Shown: positions 8,977 to 18,822 of the stretch, in pieces
Layout: the number at the start of each line of letters is the position of its first letter
Position numbering within the stretch: the first letter of the stretch is position 1
NCBI GenBank assembly: GCA_004000515.1
Contig: CP034537.1
Coordinates: 62,001 to 126,000 of the forward strand
Direction: 5' to 3'
Source of the DNA: Pseudomonas poae
GTDB lineage: Bacteria; Pseudomonadota; Gammaproteobacteria; Pseudomonadales; Pseudomonadaceae
Length of the DNA stretch: 64,000 nucleotides
Made by a program: the position numbers and the translations under genes
Notes under the pieces: generated by a model
Seen by the model: the letters and a program-made list of their open reading frames with translations, nothing else
Databases searched by the model: none
What the model was told of the DNA's origin: nothing

Positions 8977-8986
8977 TCACCTCCTT
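8977..8986 (-). promoter_or_regulatory. Perfect Shine-Dalgarno sequence without an obvious gene
   Basis: On the minus strand AAGGAGGTGA, a full match to the 16S anti-SD, lies between the ATPase stop and the YVTN gene. It is followed by a short open frame ending in GNGIQDGPPQAEA (stop near 8914). No ATG is properly spaced; a GTG within the site is too close. It may mark a very small or damaged gene. Confidence 0.4.
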
Positions 8987-9026
8987 GACCGTGACAGCCG
9001 CCGTTGATACCACCAAAACAGCGGAG

Positions 9027-11362
9027 TCATACGCGTCTGTTTCGCAGCCGCAAAGCGTTGCCGATCACCGACACCGAACTCAAGCTCATGGCCAGCGCGG
9101 CAATCAGCGGCGACAGCAGCCAGCCGGTCAGCGGATACAGCACGCCGGCCGCAATCGGGATGCCCAGCGCGTTGTACAAAAAGGCAAACATCAGGTTTTG
9201 CTTCATGTTGCCCACCGTGGCTTCCGACAATGCGCGCGCAATCGCAATCCCGCGCAGATCGCCCTTGACCAGCGTGATCTGGGCGCTGTTCATCGCCACG
9301 TCGGTCCCGGTGCCCATGGCCACGCCGACATCGGCCTTGGCCAGCGCCGGCGCGTCGTTGATGCCGTCGCCCGCCATGGCCACCACGCGGCCTTCCTTTG
9401 CAACCTTTCCACCAGCAGCAGCTTGTCGGCCGGCTTGACCTCGCCATGCACCTCGTCGATGCCCAGGCGGGCTGCAACAGCCTTGGCCGTGGTCAGGCCG
9501 TCGCCGGTCGCCATCACGATGCGCAGCCCCGAAGCCTTGAGCGTCGCCAAGGCTTCCGGCGTGCTGGCTTTGATCGGGTCGGACACGGCCAGCAGGCCCA
9601 TCAGCTGGCCATCGACTGCCAGGTGCATCACGCTGGCGCCTTCTGCGCGCAAGGCCTCGGCCTGCGGCACCAGGGCAGCGACCGAGACGCCGATCTGCTC
9701 CATCAGCGTGGTGTTGCCCAGCGCCAGTTGACGCCCTGCCACCTGCCCACGCACGCCGATGCCCGAGCCGGACTCGAAATTCTCGGGCTTGTCGAGCAGC
9801 ATGCCGCGCTCGCGGGCGGCGCGCACGATGGTTTCGGCCAGCGGGTGCTCGCTGCCCTGGTCCAGGCTGGCGGCCAGGCGCAGCACCTCGTCGGCATCAA
9901 AGCCGGGCGCAGGCACGGCGCGCTCGAACGTCGGACGGCCCTCGGTCAGGGTGCCGGTCTTGTCGATGATGAGGGTGTCGATTTTTCGCATGTTTTCGAT
10001 CGCTGCAGCATCGCGGAACAGCACGCCGTGCGTTGCGCCGCGACCGGTGGCGACCATGATGGACATCGGCGTGGCCAGGCCCAGCGCGCAGGGGCAGGCA
10101 ATGATCAGCACCGACACCGCGTTGATCAGGCCGAACACCCAGCGCGGCTCGGGACCGAACAGGCCCCAGCCGAGGAAGGCCAGCAGGGCGATCCCCATAA
10201 CGGTGACGACAAAGTAGCCCGCCACGACGTCGGCCATGCGCTGCATCGGCGCCCGGGAACGCTGGGCCTGCGCCACCATCTGCACGATCTGGGCCAGCAT
10301 TGTGGTCGCGCCTACATGTTCAGAGCGCATCACCAGTGCGCCGCTGGTGTTGAGCGTGGCGCCGATCACCTTGTCGCCCACGCGCTTGGTGACCGGTATC
10401 GGCTCGCCCGTGAGCATGGATTCATCGACCGAGCTGCCGCCTTCAGTTACCACGCCGTCCACTGGCACCTTCTCGCCAGGGCGAACGCGCAGCAAGTCGT
10501 CCACATGTACATGGTTCAGCGGGATATCCTCTTCGGTGCCGTCCTCCCGGATGCGGCGGGCGGTCTTGGGCGCCAGGCCCAGCAGCGACTTGATGGCCGC
10601 CGAGGTCTGCGACCGGGCCTTGAGTTCGAGCACCTGGCCCAGCAGCGTGAGCGAGATGATCACGGCGGCCGCTTCAAAGTACACGGCGACGCGGCCCATG
10701 GAGATGAACGAGGCCGGGAACACCTGCGGCGTGACCGTCGCGACCACGCTATAGACGAAAGCCGCACCGGTGCCCAGACCAATCAAGGTCCACATGTTCG
10801 GACTGAGGTTCACCACGGACTGCCACCCGCGCGTAAAGAACGGCCATCCGGCCCACAGGACGATGGGGATCGACAGCACCAGTTCGACCCAGCTCTGCAC
10901 GGTCATGTCCATCCACTGGAAACGGTGGCCGAACATGGCGAGAACAAAGACCATGCCTGTCAGCGGCAAGGTCCACCAGAAGCGGCGCTGAAAATCGCGC
11001 AATTCGGGGTTCTCATCGTCGTCGAGTTCCGGCAGCAAGGGCTCCAGCGACATGCCGCATTTGGGGCAGTTGCCCGGATGGTCCTGACGTATCTCGGGGT
11101 GCATCGGGCAGGTGTAGATGGTGCCGGCGGCCGCTGGCGCTGTCTCCGCCGGTGGTGCCAGCGTGAGGTATTGCAGCGGATTCGCCGCAAACTTGCCCTG
11201 ACACTTGGTGCTGCAGAAGTAATAAGGCCGGCCCTCGTGCGTTAACTTGTGAACAGACTGCTCCGTGACGGTCATGCCGCACACCGGATCACGTAGACCT
11301 TCACCTTGGGGGTTTAATGGATGGGAGTGACTATGGTCGTGGTGGCTCGTGTTGGTGGCCAT
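9027..11362 (-). CDS. Copper-exporting P-type ATPase with YHS and CxxCxM-type N-terminal domains (one frame break)
   Basis: A P1B-type ATPase of about 778 residues that pumps Cu(I) (possibly Ag) out of the cytosol. The order is: His-rich start (SHHDHSHSH), YHS domain (RDPVCGMTV ... [12 protein letters not shown]), a small heavy-metal-binding domain ([10 protein letters not shown] ... [10 protein letters not shown]), then the ATPase core. The CPC transport motif is [13 protein letters not shown], the phosphorylated Asp is in DKTGTLTEG, and SEHPLAE, MATGDG and AGDGINDAP are intact. Cu-type Asn/Met residues follow in the last helices ([11 protein letters not shown]). The frame breaks near 9400, where CAAAGG should have four A to read [14 protein letters not shown]. 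Its start lies 2 bases after the DUF2933 stop, so the pair is coupled. Confidence 0.93.
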
Positions 11363-11364
11363 GA

Positions 11365-11619
11365 TTATTTTCCGTCCTCATCCTTGTTGGCTTCTGCCTG
11401 ATCACCATCTCGACCATGCCCTCCATGGCCATGTCCAAAAAAATGCATCAAAGGACAAATCAACAGGATCAGATAGGGTAAATAAGGCGAAACATGGCTG
11501 AAATGTTCCCTGACCACGTAGAAAGCGCTGATCGCAACCAGCATGATCAGTAAGACACCCGTTTTGCTCCTCCAGAAAGACGAAGGAGCGTTTTCAACCG
11601 AATGCTGATGGTTAGTCAT
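11365..11619 (-). CDS. DUF2933 small membrane protein
   Basis: An 84-residue protein with one or two hydrophobic helices ([16 protein letters not shown] and [16 protein letters not shown]) and a His/Gly tail ([12 protein letters not shown]). This arrangement is the DUF2933 family, almost always found next to copper or silver P-type ATPases and multicopper oxidases. It probably sits in the inner membrane and helps metal transfer, but no mechanism is established. It is directly upstream of, and coupled to, the copper ATPase. Confidence 0.85.
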   Translation of the reverse strand: MTNHQHSVENAPSSFWRSKTGVLLIMLVAISAFYVVREHFSHVSPYLPYLILLICPLMHFFGHGHGGHGRDGDQAEANKDEDGK

Positions 11620-11715
11620 GATGTAGTCCCCACTGTCCTCGCAAAGTTGCGGTGACGTCTGCGACTGAGAGTAGTCAACGCTCGCTTTGAGGCGGTGATA
11701 TCGATCAAGCCACGT

Positions 11716-12252
11716 TTACTTCACTTCAAACTGACCAACCATTCCTGATTGGTAATGACCTGGTACGTTGCAGGCGAACTCCAGCCCAGCGCTCTTGGTG
11801 AACGTCCAAATGAGCTCTTTGGTTGCGCCAGGTTCGATCAAAACACTGTTGGGATCGTTGTGCTCCATCCCGACCATCTTCATTCCTCCCATGCTGTGTC
11901 CCATATCGTTCATGCTTTGCCCGGACCCAATAGGCGTGAGCGTGCCGTTCTGGAACATGGCTGCCATCTCTTTTTGGTGAGCAGCATGTGCAGCTGCGTT
12001 ACCAATATTGAATTCATGCAGCAGCGAACCTTCGTTGCGCAGGACGAATCGAACCGTCTCTCCGGGTTTGACATTGATGTTTTTGGACGCGAAGAAAATG
12101 TCGCCCATTTTCACCTCAACGGTGCGGGTAACCTCGGCAGCGGTTCCAGGTTGACCAATGTCATCTTTGCCATGCCCCACACTAGCCATGGCTGTAGCAC
12201 CGAAAAATAGAGCCATTGTCGCGATAACAGGGGTACAAAATTTAGCGTTCAT
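11716..12252 (-). CDS. Exported cupredoxin (CopI-like copper tolerance protein)
   Basis: A 178-residue plastocyanin/azurin-like periplasmic copper protein. A signal peptide (TPVIATMALFFGATAMA) is followed by a cupredoxin fold with the first His ligand in LLHEFNIG and the C-terminal Cys-x4-His-x4-Met cluster in FACNVPGHYQSGMVG. A Met/His-rich insertion (NDMGHSMGGMKMVGMEH) sits between them, typical of copper-tolerance cupredoxins of the CopI type rather than electron carriers. The start at 12252 was chosen because it begins the signal peptide. A copper-type box lies 76 bases upstream at 12328, so it probably has its own copper-induced promoter. Confidence 0.88.
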   Translation of the reverse strand: MNAKFCTPVIATMALFFGATAMASVGHGKDDIGQPGTAAEVTRTVEVKMGDIFFASKNINVKPGETVRFVLRNEGSLLHEFNIGNAAAHAAHQKEMAAMFQNGTLTPIGSGQSMNDMGHSMGGMKMVGMEHNDPNSVLIEPGATKELIWTFTKSAGLEFACNVPGHYQSGMVGQFEVK

Positions 12253-12327
12253 AGTGACCTCAAGGATGAGCGAGAAAAACACTCGTTATGTTAAAGCGAC
12301 TGAGCTGCCAGTTAACTGACCTGAGCA

Positions 12328-12342
12328 CTACATTTCTGTCAG
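12328..12342. promoter_or_regulatory. Putative CopR box upstream of the cupredoxin gene
   Basis: CTACATTTCTGTCAG differs from the copA box by one base and lies 76 bases before the cupredoxin start codon. Binding is inferred from recurrence. Confidence 0.65.
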
Positions 12343-12421
12343 TTTTTAAAATAAACAACGGCGTCTAAGCGACGTCGTTTGTAATCGCAATTAATTGCGA
12401 AAAGCCTTGAAAACAGGATAT

Positions 12422-12775
12422 TTACTGATGGTTTTCTGAAAGCATTAGTTTGTGTTCGCGTTGCATTTGGTTCAAAACGTCATCGACGATTTTGTCGTGC
12501 TTCTCCATCCAGGCGAGATGCTGTTGGGGCGACATTGATGCATCGGGATGGTCTTGATGGAGTTGGCTCATGATCTCGCCAAGCATTTTCATGTGGTCTG
12601 CCATGTGCACATGGCGTTGGCCCGCTGGGGCTTTTTCGGCTTGAATCAGAACGGTTTCCGCTTTATTACGCATGTTTTCCATGCGTTCCATCACTCGATC
12701 TCCGCCGCCCTCAGCCCAAGCCGAGGCCGAGAGCAGGATCGAGCCAACCAGAAACACGGTTTTGAGATAGCTCAT
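12422..12775 (-). CDS. PtrA-like small exported protein (AEGGGDR family), copy 2
   Basis: A 117-residue secreted protein whose signal peptide (LKTVFLVGSILLSASAWA) is cut before AEGGGDRVMERMENMRN, the same mature start as the 68-residue protein at 5287-5493. The remainder is helical and His/Met-rich (HVHMADHMKMLGEIMSQLHQ, MSPQQHLAWMEKHDK), suggesting metal binding in the periplasm. The start at 12775 has a good AAGGAG site; the longer frame to 12862 lacks support. It is divergent from copR, and the box at 12903 lies between them, so both genes may be controlled by CopR. Confidence 0.8.
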   Translation of the reverse strand: MSYLKTVFLVGSILLSASAWAEGGGDRVMERMENMRNKAETVLIQAEKAPAGQRHVHMADHMKMLGEIMSQLHQDHPDASMSPQQHLAWMEKHDKIVDDVLNQMQREHKLMLSENHQ

Positions 12776-12902
12776 GGGAAGCTCCTTGATAGGGATGGTG
12801 TCCGACTCCTGAGGATTTTTCTCTGGAGAGTCGGATGAGCACTTGACGGTGTTCATGGGCAAACTCTAGACAACGCTTGCTGACATCAACCTGAAGCCAG
12901 AA

Positions 12903-12917
12903 TTACATTTCTGTCAG
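12903..12917. promoter_or_regulatory. Putative CopR box in the ptrA2-copR divergent promoter
   Basis: TTACATTTCTGTCAG is identical to the copA box at 5251. It lies 65 bases before the copR start and 128 bases before the divergent ptrA-like gene, consistent with autoregulation of copRS. Confidence 0.7.
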
Positions 12918-12981
12918 TTTCTGGTTGGCTGGGCTAATTCGTTGCAAACTCAGCCCCATCATCACTTCGAGAGCCACTCCT

Positions 12982-13670
12982 ATGAGACTGCTGGTTGCGG
13001 AAGACGAACCGAAAATAGGTATCTACTTGCAACAGGGCCTTACTGAGGCTGGGTTCAACGTTGATCGTTTCACCAATGGTACTGAGGCCCTGCAACACGC
13101 CTTGAGCGAAGCGTATGACCTGCTGATTCTGGACGTTATGATGCCCGGTCTGGATGGGTGGGAAGTGCTTCAGAAGGTGCGTTTGGCAGGGAAAGATGTA
13201 CCGGTGTTATTTCTGACTGCGCGAGACCGTGTTGAAGATCGCGTTAAGGGGCTTGAGCTCGGAGCGGATGATTACCTGATCAAGCCCTTCGCATTTTCTG
13301 AATTGCTGGCCCGCGTCAGAACACTGCTGCGTCGCGGTAATGGCGCACCTTCGCCAACCAATTTGAAACTGGCCGACCTTGAGGTTGACCTGCTCAAACG
13401 CAGGGCCATTCGGGGGGGAAACGCATAGACCTGACGGCCAAAGAGTTTGCGCTGCTGGAGTTGCTGCTCCGTCGCCGGGGCGAAGTGCTGCCGAAGTCGC
13501 TCATCGCCTCGCAAGTTTGGGACATGAATTTCGACAGCGATACCAACGTAATCGAAGTTGCGGTGCGCAGGCTCAGGGCGAAGATTGATGACAGCTTTGA
13601 GGTCAAGCTGATCCACACCGCACGTGGTATGGGCTACATGCTTGATGCTCCGGATTCGGAGTCAAAATGA
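12982..13670 (+). CDS. copR: CopR, OmpR-family copper response regulator (one frame break)
   Basis: An OmpR/PhoB-class response regulator of about 229 residues that activates copper-resistance promoters when phosphorylated by CopS. The receiver domain starts [13 protein letters not shown] and has the phospho-acceptor in [13 protein letters not shown] and the conserved Lys in DYLIKPFAF. The winged-helix DNA-binding domain follows ([25 protein letters not shown]). The frame breaks near 13412-13419 at a run of seven G; one more base restores [20 protein letters not shown]. The ATG at 12982 was chosen because it begins the receiver domain. Its stop overlaps the copS start (ATGA). Confidence 0.93.
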
Positions 13671-15054
13671 ACCGTCTGTCCCTGACTACACGCATGAGTC
13701 TAATGTTCATGCTTGCGGTAACAGCTGTGCTCACGGTCGCCGGAGTCAGCTTTAACCACCTCAGCCAGCATCACTTCAAAATGTTGGATCAAGAGGCTCT
13801 AAACGAAAAACTCCACTCAACCCAGAGAATCCTGGGGGAGCTGAAGAGTACCGATCAATTCGGCGAGTTAAAGCCCGAGTTACAGGCTCTGCTCGGGGCT
13901 CACCGTATTTGACAGCCGTCATCCTAGACGATGACGGAGGCTACTTTTCGCTGACCCAGGGCCAGTCAATGTTCCGGAGGAGTTCCTCACGACCACCAAC
14001 AATAATTTTTGGGAATGGCAGAACCAAGAGCAGATGTTCCGGGGCTTGACTGCTCAAGCGATGGTGACCGGTCGGGACAAGCCGCTGACCGTGATCTTGG
14101 TTTTTGATGTTACTGAGCACATGTTTTTCTTCGAGACGCTCCAGCGATGGTTCTGGATAGGGCTGGTGATCAGCGCGCTCGTCAGTGTGGGGCTGGGCTG
14201 GTTGGTTGCCCGCAGTGGCATGCGTCCTATTCGTCAGGTGACCATGGTCGCTGCGTCGATGTCGGCCAAATCACTTAAAGAGCGCATTCCATTAGCGTCT
14301 GTTCCAAAAGAGCTTCAACAGATGGTGTCGTCGTTCAACGCGATGTTGTCACGTCTGGATGATGCTTTTGTCCGGTTATCAAATTTCTCTGCCGACATTG
14401 CTCACGAACTGCGCACACCGGTCAGTAATCTGATGACCCATACCGAAGTGGTGCTCTCTAGAAAAAGGGATATTGAGGACTACGAAGACAATCTGTATTC
14501 GAATCTGGATGACTTGAAGCGTATGTCTCGGATGATCGACGACATGCTCTTTCTGGCTAAATCTGACAACGGCCTAATCCCCCATGAGAACAAACCGATA
14601 GACCTATTGGAGGTCGTGGAGAAGCTGCTTGAATACTACCGCCTGCTGGCAGATGAGCGCGGCATCAACCTGACGGTTTCAGGTGGAGGGAGTGTTCGGG
14701 GCGACGTACTAATGCTGCACAGAGCTATCTCGAATCTGCTTTCTAATGCGCTGCGGTACACCCCGGAGGGGGAGGACCATCAATGTCGATATCCGACAGA
14801 GAAGTACCTCGACATTTGTGGTCGTGGAAAACCCAGGAGAAACCATTGCACCCGAACACCTTGAAAAGCTCTTCGATCGATTTTATCGCGCGGATCCGGC
14901 ACGCCGTGAAGGGAGCCCCAGCAACGCTGGACTGGGGCTCTCAATTACGCGGTCGATCGTAGAAGCCCATGAAGGCAAGATCTGGTGCACCTCATCCAAT
15001 CGAAAAACAGCCTTCCATATGGAATTTCCTAATGCCGGATCGAAATGTGCCTAG
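13667..15054 (+). CDS. copS: CopS, copper-sensing histidine kinase (three frame breaks)
   Basis: An inner-membrane sensor kinase of the CusS/CopS/IrlS group, about 462 residues, that phosphorylates CopR in response to periplasmic copper. TM1 is [18 protein letters not shown], a periplasmic sensor loop follows, TM2 is [20 protein letters not shown], then HAMP, the His box [17 protein letters not shown] box [17 protein letters not shown], and G box [18 protein letters not shown]. Breaks near 13908, 13948 and 14770 (five G where four restore [13 protein letters not shown]) interrupt the frame. All kinase motifs are present once the frame is joined. A strong hairpin follows the stop at 15071-15104. 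Confidence 0.88.
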
Positions 15055-15070
15055 CCTCGCTCAGGCGCTG

Positions 15071-15104
15071 TCTTGGAGCAAAGGTCGCGGCCTTTGCTCC
15101 AAGA
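15071..15104 (+). terminator. Hairpin after copRS
   Basis: A perfect 14-bp stem, TCTTGGAGCAAAGG paired with CCTTTGCTCCAAGA around a 6-base loop, starts 16 bases after the copS stop. There is no U-tract, so it may be a rho-assisted terminator or an mRNA-protecting hairpin. Confidence 0.65.
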
Positions 15105-15415
15105 CGGATTGACCGACAGGCTTCCGAGAGAAAGCCAATGTAGCGCACATCGGGAAAATAAAAAGCCACGATGACAACCCTCAATTATAGACCAGAGGGC
15201 ATGCGCAAAGCTTACTGAAATGTAATCGAATGGTCGGCAGTCATGTGGCATCGTGTCCTAGCTCTATAACGCGGATCATCCTGATCCATAACCTGGGTTA
15301 AGTACGCGGCATACGCTTGGTATTCGCCTGTGGTTTTAATCGGAATTGAGAAGTAAAAAACTAGATCTCCCCCACCCAACCTCGAACCAACAGCTTATGC
15401 TGTGAGGAGTCTTGC
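15105..15415. other. copS-copC intergenic promoter region
   Basis: Holds the TTAC-N6-GTAA palindrome at 15212-15225 and an AT-rich stretch before copC. No gene is apparent; a 66-codon minus-strand frame at 15051-15251 only reads through the hairpin and box. Confidence 0.6.
15212..15225. promoter_or_regulatory. Putative CopR box upstream of copCD
   Basis: TTACTGAAATGTAA is an exact TTAC-N6-GTAA palindrome; on the other strand it reads TTACATTTCAGTAA, close to the other four boxes in the island but in the opposite orientation. It lies 191 bases before copC. Confidence 0.6.
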
Positions 15416-15798
15416 ATGTCATTCTTTAAAACTACTACCGTAGCTGTTGCACTTACCGTCGGTTTGCTCGTGAGCGCTATCGCCCAAGCGCATCCAAAAC
15501 TGGTGTCTTCTACCCCAGTGGAAGGCTCGACGTCTGCGGCACCTTCCAAGATCGAGCTGCACTTCTCGGAGAACCTCACGACTCAATTCTCGGGAGCGAA
15601 ACTGATCATGACTGACATGCCGGGTATGCCGAATTCACCTATGGGTGTTAGGCTGGTGTCGCCGGCGGCGACGATCCGAAAATGATGGTTATCACGCCCG
15701 CCGCTCCGCTAACCACAGGTACTTATAAGGTCGAATGGCGGGCAGTCTCCTCCGACACTCATCCCATTACCGGCAATTTTTCTTTTAAAGTGAAATGA
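15416..15798 (+). CDS. copC: CopC, periplasmic copper-binding protein (one frame break)
   Basis: A CopC/YobA-family periplasmic copper carrier of about 127 residues. The signal peptide ends LLVSAIAQA, leaving a mature N-terminal His (HPKLVSSTPVEGS) that provides the Cu(II) amino-terminal site. The Met-rich loop is MTDMPGMPNSPMG and the conserved SSDTHPITGNFSFKVK closes the beta-barrel. The frame breaks near 15655: VRLVSPAATIRK runs to an early stop, while the adjacent frame gives VAGGDDPKMMVITPAAPL and the true end at 15798. copD starts 3 bases after the stop. Confidence 0.92.
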
Positions 15799-15801
15799 TC
15801 C

Positions 15802-16746
15802 ATGAGCGACTCAATCAACATCGCCGTTCGTTTCGCTCTTTATATGGACCTCATGCTGCTGTTTGGATTGGCCATTTTCGGTTTGTATAGCCTACGGGGG
15901 AAAGAGCGAGTGTCCGGCGCTGTCTTAAACTTTGAGTCGCTCCTTTTCGGCACCGCAGTTGTTGGTGTACTTCTGTCTCTTACCGCTATGTTGTTACTTG
16001 CGAAAGCAATGAGCGGCGTTTCAGAATTTATGGAGCTTCACCATCACATCTTCGAAATGGTTCTAACTGGTACCGACGTCGGGCTCACCTGGATGGTCCG
16101 AATAGCAGCCCTGGTGCTGGCAGGTATCGCCATCACACTTAACAAGCGCCTCCCAACCCTCAGTCTTTGGGCGGTTACCGTCTTCGGTGCTATTGCTCTC
16201 GCTACCCTAGCGTGGACAGGGCATGGCGCAATGGACGAAGGCAATCGTCGTTATATACATTTCATTAGCGATATTCTTCACCTTCTGGCAGCCGGCGGTT
16301 GGATGGGAGCTCTGGCCGCATTCGCTTTACTGCTGCGTGCGAAAAGACTAAACGGCGGACAAGAAATACGGGTTCTCTCTCGAGTCCTGACTGGGTTTGA
16401 ATCAGCTGGCGCGCTAATTGTTGTGACTATAAGCATTACTGGCGTAGTGAATTATCTCTTTATCGTGGGCCCAACCCTGGACGAAGTGATGATGACTACT
16501 TATGGCACTCTGCTATTTTTGAAAGTCTTGCTCTTCGCAGGGATGATTATATTAGCGACGCTAAATCGATTCCATTTGAGTCCACTGTTAGTACGCTCAA
16601 TCAAGGAAGGGGACCATGCCGTCGCCGTCAATGCTTTACGACGTAGTATGATCCTTGAATTCTCCGTTGCAGTAGTCATAGTATGCCTTGTCGCTTGGCT
16701 AGGAACCCTGAGCCCGGGGATGGATATGAGCACGGTGCAGCATTAA
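15802..16746 (+). CDS. copD: CopD, inner-membrane copper uptake protein
   Basis: A complete 314-residue polytopic membrane protein of the CopD/PcoD family with about eight transmembrane helices. Conserved His-bearing segments are present: [38 protein letters not shown] and [18 protein letters not shown]. With CopC it is thought to move copper across the inner membrane, supplying it for insertion or sensing. It is the last gene of copRS-copCD and the frame is intact. Confidence 0.93.
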   Translation: MSDSINIAVRFALYMDLMLLFGLAIFGLYSLRGKERVSGAVLNFESLLFGTAVVGVLLSLTAMLLLAKAMSGVSEFMELHHHIFEMVLTGTDVGLTWMVRIAALVLAGIAITLNKRLPTLSLWAVTVFGAIALATLAWTGHGAMDEGNRRYIHFISDILHLLAAGGWMGALAAFALLLRAKRLNGGQEIRVLSRVLTGFESAGALIVVTISITGVVNYLFIVGPTLDEVMMTTYGTLLFLKVLLFAGMIILATLNRFHLSPLLVRSIKEGDHAVAVNALRRSMILEFSVAVVIVCLVAWLGTLSPGMDMSTVQH

Positions 16747-17083
16747 TAATCCGCATAATGTCCACAGCTACCTGGAGCACCTACGCTCCAAACGCAAATT
16801 TTGTGAGCGTTGAGCCAAACGTCCATGTTGTCGTAACGCTACGGTTCTCAAGCCACAACTCGTTTGTCACCAGCATGTTGACTCCGGGGGTAAAATCCGC
16901 ACCCTTGCCGCTAATAGTCAGGAGCAAGTGCTACCAAAGGAGCCAAGTGTTTAGAGCCTGTTTGCAAGCAAGAACATAAGGCAGAAATATCCCCTTGAAG
17001 GGCGATCGCCTTCTCCCAAATACTGTCAACTGAATCGCCCCTGATTTTCTAGACACTCTCCAAGCTCATTGCATAACGCCCAT
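16747..17083. other. Junction between copper island and Tn3 fragment
   Basis: No gene is called here. On the minus strand about 16790-16930 reads LLTISGKGADFTPGVNMLV and on to a stop, possibly the tail of a lost protein. I looked for the missing left terminal repeat of the Tn3 element (GGGG at one end, TAAG at the other) and did not find one. Confidence 0.4.
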
Positions 17084-18226
17084 TCAAGATGCCAACGGCG
17101 GGTTCGGTGGCAACGTTCTGAGTTCCACAAGTTGGCTGTTTAACACCGCGTTGTCTTGGAGCAGACGTTGTTGCTCTCTGGCAAGTTCGGTCAACTGGGA
17201 TTCTGCTTGGGTGAAACGGTCCGTCAGAAGACGCCGCTCCCGCTCGGCCACAGCCAACTTCGTTCGCGTATCAGCCAAGCACTGTTCGTCCTGGACATGC
17301 CGCTGCTCCAGTGCCTGATGGATCTGTTTCAGCTCGGCGAGTTGCCGTGCCAACTGCTCCTGTGCGCTGCGGCTGAGGATCAGCGACTCCTGGGACGTGT
17401 GCAGGGTGCTCTGCAGTCGATCGTGGTCCTGCGCCCAGCGTTGTTCCTGCCCGCCTTCACGGGCCAGCTTCAGCAACCGGTTCTGGTGGATTAGCCGGTC
17501 GAGCCCTTCGGGCAAACCCACCAGCTGGAAGATCTTCAGCCGTTCGATGTGCTCCATTATGTGCCGCGAGTTCGGTTTTAGTGGAGACTGGCGTAGCCAC
17601 GTTAACCAGGTGCTATTGCTGCCGGCCTTGAGGGTTAGCAGTTCGTCGAGCTTGTTCCGATGTTGCTGGCTCAGCGGCTCGATCAAGGCACGGTAAACCC
17701 TGCGGTTGGCTCGTGCCACGGCTTCAGAACAGGCCCGATCGATCACCGTCAATGTCGGTAAGATCCGCCGTTGTTGACGCAGACTCTCCAGGGCCTGCCC
17801 GGCCAGTAACAAGCTTTTGTCGGTTTGCTGGGCCAGGTTGGTCAACTCGCGTACCAGAGCGCGAAAGTCCGAAAGCCCGAACGGCAGCAATCCAAGGTAG
17901 GTGCGCAGCTCCTGGGCGTGTTCGCGGCGGGTGACATCGCGCTCGCCGTACTTCGGCCAGCTTTCAGGCGCCGCCTGAACCTGTCGGGCCACCCACTCAA
18001 TGACCGGATCGGGCAGCACGCTGTCGCTGGCCAGCGCGTAACCGGGGTAGCGCAGCAGGCAGAGCTGCACCGCAAAGCCAAGGCGATTGGCATCACCCCG
18101 GCGCTGACGGATCAGCGACAGGTCGGACTCGTTGAAGGTGTAATAGCGGATCAGGTCGTCTTGGCTATCCGGCAGGGCAAGCAGGGTGTCGCGCTCAGTG
18201 GCCGAAAGGATCGAGCGACGGGGCAT
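17084..18226 (-). pseudogene. tnpA: Tn3-family transposase N-terminus fused to a coiled coil
   Basis: A 380-codon frame in two parts. Residues 1 to about 280 are the N-terminal DUF4158 region of a Tn3 transposase ([54 protein letters not shown]). From about residue 285 on it is a long coiled coil rich in Glu, Gln and Leu ([34 protein letters not shown]), like the C-terminal half of KfrA-type plasmid DNA-binding proteins. A normal Tn3 TnpA is near 1000 residues and carries a DDE catalytic domain, which is absent here. An internal deletion probably joined two neighbouring genes. It cannot be an active transposase. The start lies 3 bases after the resolvase stop. Confidence 0.78.
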
Positions 18227-18229
18227 GTG

Positions 18230-18789
18230 TCAGTCATCCCTGCGAAGGTACTGGTAGAGGGTTTCCCTACTTATACCGAACTCACGGGCTAACTGGGCCT
18301 TCGCTTCGCCGGCAGCGGCGCGTTGCCTGACTATGATGGCCTGTTCATCGGACAGGGCCTTCTTGCGGCCCCGGTAAGCACCACGCTGTTTGGCCAGGGC
18401 AATGCCCTCGCGCTGTCGCTCGCGAATGAGGGCTCGCTCGAACTCCGCGAAAGCCCCCATTACCGACAGCATCAGGTTGGCCATGGGGAGTCGTCACCAG
18501 TGAACACCAAGCCTTCCTTCAGAAACTCGATACGCACGCCGCGCTTGGTCAGCTTTTGCACCAGACGCCGCAGGTCGTCCAGGTTGCGGGCCAAGCGATC
18601 CATACTGTGCACCACAACGGTGTCACCCTCGCGGACAAAGCCGAGCATGGCCTCCAGTTGCGGACGCTGGGTATCCTTACCAGATGCCTTGTCGGTGAAC
18701 AGCTTGCCTACCTGAGTCTGTTCTAGTTGGCGTTCCGGGTTCTGGTCGTAGCTGCTGACCCGGACATAACCGATACGTTGTCCCTGCAA
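18230..18789 (-). CDS. tnpR: TnpR, serine resolvase of a Tn3-family transposon (one frame break)
   Basis: A resolvase of about 186 residues of the small serine recombinase family, which resolves Tn3 cointegrates at res. The catalytic Ser is in IGYVRVSSYDQNPERQL near residue 12, with the conserved VVHSMDRLARNLDDLRR following. The long E helix and the C-terminal helix-turn-helix are SVMGAFAEFERALIRERQ and QLAREFGISRETLYQYLRR. The frame breaks near 18483, where TCCCCATGG should have five C to read DDSPMANLMLS. It overlaps no other gene and forms an operon with the truncated tnpA. Confidence 0.9.
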
Positions 18790-18822
18790 GCTGCCTCCGT
18801 AGGCTTCGCTAATGCTTAATGA

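Noticed and set aside
9398..11245. A 615-codon open frame antisense to the copper ATPase
   Set aside because: It mirrors the ATPase codons (high GC, third-position bias), has repetitive His/Gln/Arg composition and no domain. The opposite strand carries all ATPase motifs.
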